This document shows positions 1 to 5,164 of a stretch of 20,237 nucleotides of DNA, in pieces. The DNA comes from Pseudomonadota bacterium (GTDB lineage Bacteria > Pseudomonadota > Alphaproteobacteria > Ferrovibrionales > Ferrovibrionaceae): positions 1 through 20,237 of the forward strand of contig JAEYTW010000755.1 in the NCBI GenBank assembly GCA_023433835.1, written 5' to 3'. Position 1 is the first letter of the stretch, and each line of letters opens with the position of its first letter. The position numbers and the translations under genes are program-made. The notes under the pieces are model-generated. The model worked only from the letters and a program-made list of their open reading frames with translations, had not been told where the DNA came from and made no database searches.

Positions 1-113
1 CCCCCCCCCCCGCCCGCCCCCCCGCCCGGCGGCGGGGAGGCCTGCGACTGGGCCAGGGCAGGCGCGGCAGCCAGGGCAGCCACGACCGCGGAAGCAAGAA
101 TCAGTCTTTTCAT
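1..113 (-). CDS. Secreted Gly-rich protein, 5' part only (third gene of the RiPP operon)
   Basis: The 3' part lies outside the window. An ATG at 113 is preceded by a strong GGAGGA ribosome binding site a few bases upstream. The visible 37 residues begin MKRLILASAVVAALAAAPALA, a textbook signal peptide with a likely cut after ALA, followed by QSQASPPP and then Gly-rich sequence encoded by runs of G. The gene starts 25 bases after the stop of the radical SAM maturase, so it is probably co-transcribed with it. GRRM-type clusters often carry a third, exported gene (for example a periplasmic binding protein), but too little is visible to assign one; a second Gly-rich substrate is also possible. 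The first bases are homopolymeric C with few interruptions, so the reading frame beyond the signal peptide is vulnerable to sequencing error. Confidence 0.6.
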   Translation of the reverse strand, partial: MKRLILASAVVAALAAAPALAQSQASPPPGGGAGGGG

Positions 114-138
114 AACGTCCTCCAGGAGCGCCAAAATG

Positions 139-1362
139 CTAGACCGCAGCCGCCACGCCGGTCGGGGCGGCCGCCGCGGTCGGATGTGTCGGATCGCCGG
201 CCCAGGACCGTTCCAGCCGGTCGAAGGAATCGAGGATCAGGTCGGTGGCCACGATCTGGGTCAGCGTGCAGTACGCGGTGCGGGTGGTGGCGAAGCTGCC
301 GTTCTCCGACAGCTTGTTGACCGGCGCGCCGCCGCCGCAGATCGAGAAGTACTCGCAGGATTCCCGGCAGGCCGCGACGCCGGCCGCGATGTCCCGGTAC
401 AGGGCCGAGCCATAGGCGGCATCGCGGATCTGCCGGAACGTGTCGGTATTGACGTTGCCCAGCAGGAAGTTGCCGTAATCCGGATTCTGATAGCCGAGCA
501 GTTCGGGCGAGAAGCTCGACACGTTGCCCAGGCAGTCGACGTTGAGCATCGCCAGCGGTTCGACCTGCGGGTTGCGCATGTCGATTTGCGAGGGGCGGAA
601 GATGCGCGGGATCATCGTGTCGATCTCGCGCAGGAAGTGGATCTTCCCCGATGCCCGGGCCAGCTGCCAGAACCGGCTGAGGAAATCCTGGAAGCGGGCC
701 TTCAGGTCACCGGCGGCGAACAGGTCCGAGACGTAGTCGCCCTCGGATTCCTCGACGTTGAAGCAGACATGGTCGACGCCCTGCTCGAGATAGAAGTCGA
801 GCATCTCCCGCGGCTGGTCGAGGCTTTGCCGGCCCAGGACCGAGATGACGTGGAAACGCACGCCATGCTCGCGCAGCATCTTCAGGCCGGCCATTACCCG
901 GTCGAACGTTCCCTTGCCCGACCGCGTCCGACGGTTGGCATCGTGGATCTCGCGCGGGCCGTCGACGGAGACGCCGAGGCCGACGTCCCAAACCTTGAGG
1001 AATTCGCACCAATCCGGCTTGATCAGCGTGCCGTTGGTCTGGAAGGAATGCTTGATGCGGACATGCGGGGGCCGCATCGCCTCGATCGCCTCGAAAGCCT
1101 GCCGGTAGAAGGCGACCGGCAGCACCATCGGCTCGCCGGCATGCCAGACCACCGTGACCTCGGGCCGCGACCAGCCGGAGGCGAACAGCTTCTCGAACAG
1201 GTTGACGATCGTCTCCTGCGCGATCACCCGCTTGTCATGGCGCGCGGGCAGGTAGCAGTAGCTGCAATTGATGTTGCAGAACGGCGTCGGCTGCACCACG
1301 ACCATTTCGACCGCCGGGGTGCCGGCGTCGGATGGCCGCGCCATGGAAGGCATGCTGTTCAC
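139..1362 (-). CDS. grrM: Radical SAM/SPASM peptide maturase, GrrM/OscB-like (cyclophane-forming)
   Basis: Predicted to modify the precursor encoded just upstream by radical chemistry, linking aromatic side chains to a residue two positions on. The N-terminal CxxxCxxC 4Fe-4S motif is C29, C33, C36 in PTPFCNINCSYCYLP. WHAGEP (the usual GGEP position), FQTNGT and VSVDGP follow, as in a SAM-binding TIM barrel. A C-terminal SPASM-type cysteine set is seen at C332, C336, C342 and C365, with another Cys in NVDCLGN. The opening VVVQPTPFCNINCSYCY and the 407-residue length match the GRRM/OscB maturase family as I know it. The start is uncertain: GTG at 1362, or ATG at 1353 or 1344, none with a clear Shine-Dalgarno. 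The gene lies 15 bases after the precursor stop, suggesting coupling. Family assignment is confident; the exact product is inferred. Confidence 0.88.
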   Translation of the reverse strand: MNSMPSMARPSDAGTPAVEMVVVQPTPFCNINCSYCYLPARHDKRVIAQETIVNLFEKLFASGWSRPEVTVVWHAGEPMVLPVAFYRQAFEAIEAMRPPHVRIKHSFQTNGTLIKPDWCEFLKVWDVGLGVSVDGPREIHDANRRTRSGKGTFDRVMAGLKMLREHGVRFHVISVLGRQSLDQPREMLDFYLEQGVDHVCFNVEESEGDYVSDLFAAGDLKARFQDFLSRFWQLARASGKIHFLREIDTMIPRIFRPSQIDMRNPQVEPLAMLNVDCLGNVSSFSPELLGYQNPDYGNFLLGNVNTDTFRQIRDAAYGSALYRDIAAGVAACRESCEYFSICGGGAPVNKLSENGSFATTRTAYCTLTQIVATDLILDSFDRLERSWAGDPTHPTAAAAPTGVAAAV

Positions 1363-1377
1363 GGCAAGACCGGCTGC

Positions 1378-1740
1378 TTACCAGTTGTGCCAGCCGTTGC
1401 CCCAGTTGTGCCAGCCGTTACCCCAGTTGTGCCAGCCATTGCCCCAGTTGTGCCAGCCGCCGTTGCCCCAGCCGCCATTGCCCCACCAGGCCAGCCGGCT
1501 GCCGTCCTCGTTCTGCTCGACCTTCACGCCGCTTGTGGCGGCATGCTCGGCCGCGGCCGAGACGTCGTCGCGGATGGTCTGCAGGCGGTTGGCCACGGTG
1601 TTCGCCACGTCGTCGGGCGCCGGGCCCGAGGCGGCCGGCTGGGCCGGGATGGCGGCCTGGGCCAGGCCGATCGACATGCCCAGCGCACCGGCCGGAAGCA
1701 TGGCAGAGAGGATTTTTACACGACGACCGCGTTGCGACAT
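1378..1740 (-). CDS. grrA: GrrA/OscA-like RiPP precursor with Trp-x-Asn repeat core
   Basis: A 120-residue precursor peptide. ATG at 1740 is chosen because AAGGAGAGACC precedes it directly; the open frame extends further upstream but without a ribosome site. Residues 1-30 look like a signal peptide: a basic MSQRGRRVK, a hydrophobic stretch, and a possible cut after AQA. Residues 31-83 form a leader with a helical, charged segment (DDVANTVANRLQTIRDDV). The core from about residue 84 to the end is only Trp, Gly, Asn and His after LA. It has nine W-x-N triplets (Trp 86, 91, 96, 99, 103, 106, 110, 113, 117) and a terminal Trp120, with the unit GWHNWGN repeated. Known triceptide maturases of this family link an aromatic ring to the beta carbon of a residue two positions on, so each W-x-N is a candidate three-residue cyclophane. 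Export of the modified product is inferred from the signal-like N-terminus. Confidence 0.85.
   Translation of the reverse strand: MSQRGRRVKILSAMLPAGALGMSIGLAQAAIPAQPAASGPAPDDVANTVANRLQTIRDDVSAAAEHAATSGVKVEQNEDGSRLAWWGNGGWGNGGWHNWGNGWHNWGNGWHNWGNGWHNW
1381..1482 (-). repeat. 21-base tandem repeat encoding the RiPP core
   Basis: Three consecutive 21-base units (1381-1401, 1402-1422, 1423-1443) are followed by a 24-base variant (1444-1467) and a 15-base variant (1468-1482). Each 21-base unit encodes one heptapeptide built from W-H-N and W-G-N triplets. The visible differences between units are at third codon positions and synonymous (GGC/GGT, AAC/AAT), while length variants add whole Gly codons. 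This points to growth by in-frame slippage or recombination with the protein repeat conserved. Confidence 0.9.
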
Positions 1741-1777
1741 GGTCTCTCCTTGCAAGCGTTGATGACCGTTGCGGCGA

Positions 1778-1806
1778 TCTTCACACCAGACGCCGAGCGG
1801 TGTCAA
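1778..1806 (-). promoter_or_regulatory. Candidate sigma70-type promoter of the RiPP operon
   Basis: The minus strand has a perfect TTGACA (1806-1801), then 17 bases, then TGAAGA (1783-1778), or GAAGAT with an 18-base spacer. The -10 match is poor, so dependence on an activator would be expected. The inferred start of transcription is near 1770, giving a leader of about 30 bases before the ATG at 1740. Confidence 0.45.
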
Positions 1807-1823
1807 AGCCTGGAAGGCGGGTC

Positions 1824-1837
1824 GTGACCGGAATCAC
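1824..1837. promoter_or_regulatory. CRP-like palindrome GTGA-N6-TCAC
   Basis: GTGA (1824-1827), six bases, then TCAC (1834-1837) gives the exact core and spacing of a CRP/FNR-superfamily site (TGTGA-N6-TCACA, with one outer base mismatched on each side). Its centre at 1830.5 is about 60 bases upstream of the inferred RiPP transcription start, close to the classical class I activator position near -61.5. The site is seen; CRP-type binding is inferred. Confidence 0.5.
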
Positions 1838-1840
1838 TGA

Positions 1841-1860
1841 TAGGTCGGATGTCCGACCTA
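1841..1860. promoter_or_regulatory. Perfect 9-bp inverted repeat, probable operator
   Basis: TAGGTCGGA (1841-1849) and TCCGACCTA (1852-1860) form a perfect palindrome around a 2-base centre. No T-run follows on either strand, so it does not look like a terminator of the glycerophosphodiesterase gene that ends at 1899. Its centre lies exactly 20 bases, about two helical turns, from the neighbouring CRP-like site. The GGTC...GACC arms loosely recall GntR/FadR-type sites, but the spacing differs, so the regulator is unknown. Confidence 0.6.
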
Positions 1861-1898
1861 TCCGATGGGATGATATGCCTGCCGTTGCAGACTTGTCG

Positions 1899-2897
1899 TC
1901 AGGGCGAGACGCCGGTGGCCGAGGGCAGGGGCATGCCCTTCTCGGTCATGACCGCGCGCAGCCGGTCGGGATAGTCTGATATGATGCCGTCGACCTTCAT
2001 GTCGATCAGCGCCTTCATCTCGGCCGGGTCGTTCACGGTCCAGACCACGACCTGCAGGCCCAGCGCATGGGCGTCGCGCAAGCTGTCGGCGGTCAGGTCC
2101 TTGTAGAACGGCGACCAGATCTTGCCGCCGGCGCCCTTCACCATCTTGGGAACCGAGCCGGAGAACGAGGCGATGTCGAGGCCGGCGGTCCAGGGGCTGG
2201 GGCCCGGCTTGCCGGCCAGGATATTGTCGCCCTGGCCACGCTGCAGCGTCAGGTAGACGGTCGGGATCGCCGGGGCCTGGGCCTGGACCAGCTTCAGCGT
2301 GCGCCAGTCGAAGGACTGAATCATGACGCGCCCCTCCATGCCGTCGGCCTTGATCGCGGCGAGCAGCGCCTTGACGAAGGGTTCGGGCGCCGGCGCCTCG
2401 TCCGGGTCGAGCGGCGACAGCTTGGTCTCGATATTGAAACGGACGGTCTGGTTGCCCGACTTCTTCACCAGGGCGAAGACTTCGCGCAGCGTCGGGTAGC
2501 GGGTGCCGTCGAACGCCTTCTGGTCGGGAAACGACTTGGCATAGGGCGATTTCGGGTCGATCCGGCCGATGTCGAACTGCCGCAGCTCCTCCAGGGTCAG
2601 GTCGAGCAGGCGGGGCAGCGGCGGGGCGACGTATTCGCCGGCGGGATCGCGGGCAAAGGCCGGGTTCAGCCGGCGGTCGTGGGCCACCACCAGATGCCCG
2701 TCCTTGGTCATGCCGGTATCGAGTTCCAGGGTGGTGACGCCGAGCGACAGGGCATTGGCAAAGGCCGGCAGGCTGTTCTCCGGCATCAGCCCGCGGCCGC
2801 CGCGATGGGCTTCGAGATCGAAAGCCCAAGCTGTGGACGGAAGGCTGGCCGTCAGGGGGAGGAGGGAGAACAGGGCGGCCAGGGCCAGACGCTTCAT
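1899..2897 (-). CDS. Periplasmic glycerophosphodiester phosphodiesterase
   Basis: Predicted to hydrolyse glycerophosphodiesters from phospholipid turnover to glycerol 3-phosphate and an alcohol, in the periplasm. Residues 1-25 are a signal peptide ending STAWA. The mature protein opens with EAHRGGRGLMPENS, the GDPD signature: H31-R32, E40-N41, then E58 and D60 in LELDTG for metal binding, and H73 in VAHDRRLN as the second catalytic His. The 332-residue length is typical of GlpQ/UgpQ-like single-domain enzymes. The ATG at 2897 overlaps the rnr stop by four bases (ATGA), with AGGA upstream, so it is translationally coupled to RNase R. There is no known functional link between the two; the arrangement may simply be operon packing. 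Confidence 0.9.
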   Translation of the reverse strand: MKRLALAALFSLLPLTASLPSTAWAFDLEAHRGGRGLMPENSLPAFANALSLGVTTLELDTGMTKDGHLVVAHDRRLNPAFARDPAGEYVAPPLPRLLDLTLEELRQFDIGRIDPKSPYAKSFPDQKAFDGTRYPTLREVFALVKKSGNQTVRFNIETKLSPLDPDEAPAPEPFVKALLAAIKADGMEGRVMIQSFDWRTLKLVQAQAPAIPTVYLTLQRGQGDNILAGKPGPSPWTAGLDIASFSGSVPKMVKGAGGKIWSPFYKDLTADSLRDAHALGLQVVVWTVNDPAEMKALIDMKVDGIISDYPDRLRAVMTEKGMPLPSATGVSP

Positions 2898-5164
2898 CGA
2901 CGTTTCCTGATGTTCTTCTTCGGCTTGGGGGCGGATTTGCGCCCCCCGCGCGGTCCACCACGACCGCGCATCAGATGTTTGGGCGCCCGCGCCCGGACTT
3001 CATCCAGATCGCGGACCAGGTCGAGGCGGATGCCGCCGGTGACGATGTCGGCCTCGGTCAGCTTGACCTCGACCCGGTCGCCCAAGCGGAAGCAGCGTCC
3101 GGCCCGGCTGCCGATCAACTGGTGGCCGACCTCGTCATGGACATAGAAATCATCGTCGATCTCGCCGGCCAGTACCAGCCCGTCGGCGCCGATCAGGTCG
3201 AGTTTGATGAACAGGCCGAAGCGGGTGACGCCGGAGATCCGCCCCATGAACGTGTCGCCGACGCGGTTTGCCAGGTAGACCGCGGTAAAGCGGTCGACCG
3301 CGTCGCGCTCGGCCTGCATCGAGCGGCGCTCGGCCACCGAGATGCGCTCGGCCGTGCGCTCGAACTGGTCGATATCGGCCTGCGACAGCCCGCCGTCGCC
3401 GAGCTTGCAGCCGGTGATCAGCGCGCGATGGACCAGCACGTCGGCATAGCGCCGGATCGGCGAGGTGAAATGGGCGTAGGAGCGCAGGGCCAGGCCGAAA
3501 TGGCCAAGGTTCTCCGGCCCGTAATAGGCCTGGGTCTGGCTGCGCAGGATCACCTCGTTGATCATCTGGCCGTTCGGCAGTTCGCGGGCACGCGCCAGCA
3601 CCCGGTTGAACGCCGCCGTGGTCAGCACCTGGCCCTTGGCGAAATTGATGTCGAGGCTGTCGAGGAATTCGCGCAGGGCGTCGAGCTTCTCCTGCCCCGG
3701 CACCTCGTGAATGCGGTACATGCAGGGTTGCCGCGTCAGCTCCAGCACCTCGGCGGCGGCCACGTTGGCCAGGATCATCATGTCCTCGATCAGCCGGTGG
3801 CTGTCGAAGCGTTCCCGCAGGCGGATTTCCTCGATGAACCCGTCGCGGCCGATGATCACCTTGCGCTCGGGCAGGTCGAGGTCGAGCGGGCTCCGCTTGT
3901 CGCGCGCCTTCGAGAGCGCGGCATAGGCGCCGTACAGCGGCCGGATGATGCTGTCCATCAGCATGGCGCAGCGTTCGTTGGGCTGCCCGTCATGCGCCGC
4001 CTGGACCTCGCCGTAGGTCAGCGACCCGAACGAGCGCATCAGGCCGCGCACGAACCGCTGGCGCAACTTGTTGCCGTCGGCGTCGAGCCAGATATGGACC
4101 GCGAGGCAGGCGCGGTCGACGTTCTCGTGCAGCGAGCACAGATCGCCCGACAGCTTGTCGGGCAGCATCGGCACGACGCGATCGGGGAAATAGGTCGAGT
4201 TGCCGCGGGCGCGCGCCTCGATATCGAGGGCCGAGCCGGGGCGGACATAGTGGGCGACGTCGGCGATGGCGACGATCAGGTGCCAGCCGCCCGGGTTCTT
4301 CGGGTCGTCGTCGGCCTCGGCGAAGACGGCGTCGTCATGATCGCGCGCATCCTCGGGGTCGATCGTCACCAGCGGTATCTTGCGCAGGTCTTCCCGCTTG
4401 CCGATGCGCACCGGCTTGGCGGCTTCCGCCTCGGCAACGGCGTCGGCCGGCATGGTCAGGCGGATGCCGTGCTGATGGGCGGCGATCAGGCTGAGGCTGC
4501 GCGGATCGCCGAGCGGCCCGAGGCGTTCCTTGACCCGCGCATAGGGCAGGCCGAAGCCGCGGCCCGGCACGCGCTCGGCCAGTACAACCTCGCCCGATTT
4601 GGCGCCACCCGACTGGGCGTCGGTGACGGCGAATTCGTCCTTGTTGCGGCGGTCGGCCGGGCGCAGGCGGCCGACTGTCGCGCCCCGTTCCTTGCGATAG
4701 ATGCCGACGATGGCTTCGGGCGCCGCCTCGACCAGGCGGATCAGCCGGCCGTCATAGGCATTGGCGCCGGTCTTGCGCAGGCGGGCCAGCAGGCGGTCGC
4801 CGATGCCGATCTTCCCAAGGTCGCGGCCGTCGTCGGTCAGCAGGATGCGGGGCGGGGCATCCTCGTGCCGCCAGTCGACCGGCTGGGCGATCAGCTCGCC
4901 GTCCAGCGTCACCTCGATGACGTCGACCAGGCACATTTCCGGCAGGGTGCCGGCCGGCGCCAGCTTGCGGCCGTGGCCGCGATCGACCAGGCCGTCGGCT
5001 TCCAGCGCCTTCAGCTCGGCCTTCAGCCAGATGCGGTTCTCAGCCCCGACATGGAAGGCCCGGGCGATCTCGCGCTTGGTGACCGCGCCGGGGTTCTCCT
5101 TGATATAGTCGATCAACTGCTGCCGGGTGGGCAGCGGGGCCTCGCCCTTGCGCTTGACCGTCAC
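2894..5164 (-). CDS. rnr: Ribonuclease R (3'-5' exoribonuclease)
   Basis: A processive 3'-to-5' exoribonuclease acting on structured RNA in the cytoplasm. The 756 residues show the full RNase R order: an N-terminal winged-helix region (about 10-70), cold-shock-like OB segments (about 75-235), the RNB catalytic domain from about 260, an S1 domain (about 635-717), and a Lys/Arg-rich tail from about 728. The catalytic acidic cluster is intact: LVTIDPEDARDHDDAV with D269, D272, D275, D277, D278. The RNB motif HFTSPIRRYADVLVHRAL is also present. The start is GTG at 5164, overlapping the topA stop as GTGA, so translation is probably coupled to topA. Gene pairing of topA and rnr is common in alphaproteobacteria. 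Confidence 0.95.
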   Translation of the reverse strand: MTVKRKGEAPLPTRQQLIDYIKENPGAVTKREIARAFHVGAENRIWLKAELKALEADGLVDRGHGRKLAPAGTLPEMCLVDVIEVTLDGELIAQPVDWRHEDAPPRILLTDDGRDLGKIGIGDRLLARLRKTGANAYDGRLIRLVEAAPEAIVGIYRKERGATVGRLRPADRRNKDEFAVTDAQSGGAKSGEVVLAERVPGRGFGLPYARVKERLGPLGDPRSLSLIAAHQHGIRLTMPADAVAEAEAAKPVRIGKREDLRKIPLVTIDPEDARDHDDAVFAEADDDPKNPGGWHLIVAIADVAHYVRPGSALDIEARARGNSTYFPDRVVPMLPDKLSGDLCSLHENVDRACLAVHIWLDADGNKLRQRFVRGLMRSFGSLTYGEVQAAHDGQPNERCAMLMDSIIRPLYGAYAALSKARDKRSPLDLDLPERKVIIGRDGFIEEIRLRERFDSHRLIEDMMILANVAAAEVLELTRQPCMYRIHEVPGQEKLDALREFLDSLDINFAKGQVLTTAAFNRVLARARELPNGQMINEVILRSQTQAYYGPENLGHFGLALRSYAHFTSPIRRYADVLVHRALITGCKLGDGGLSQADIDQFERTAERISVAERRSMQAERDAVDRFTAVYLANRVGDTFMGRISGVTRFGLFIKLDLIGADGLVLAGEIDDDFYVHDEVGHQLIGSRAGRCFRLGDRVEVKLTEADIVTGGIRLDLVRDLDEVRARAPKHLMRGRGGPRGGRKSAPKPKKNIRKRR

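Noticed and set aside
1..20. Poly-C run at the left edge as a regulatory or structural element.
   Set aside because: It encodes Gly codons of the truncated gene and could also be a contig-end artefact; nothing supports a separate function.
1381..1482. CRISPR-like or satellite reading of the 21-base repeats.
   Set aside because: There are no unique spacers, the unit is too short, and the repeats are in frame inside a peptide gene.
1841..1860. The perfect palindrome as a terminator of the glycerophosphodiesterase gene.
   Set aside because: There is no T-run after it on either strand, and its placement upstream of the RiPP promoter favours an operator.
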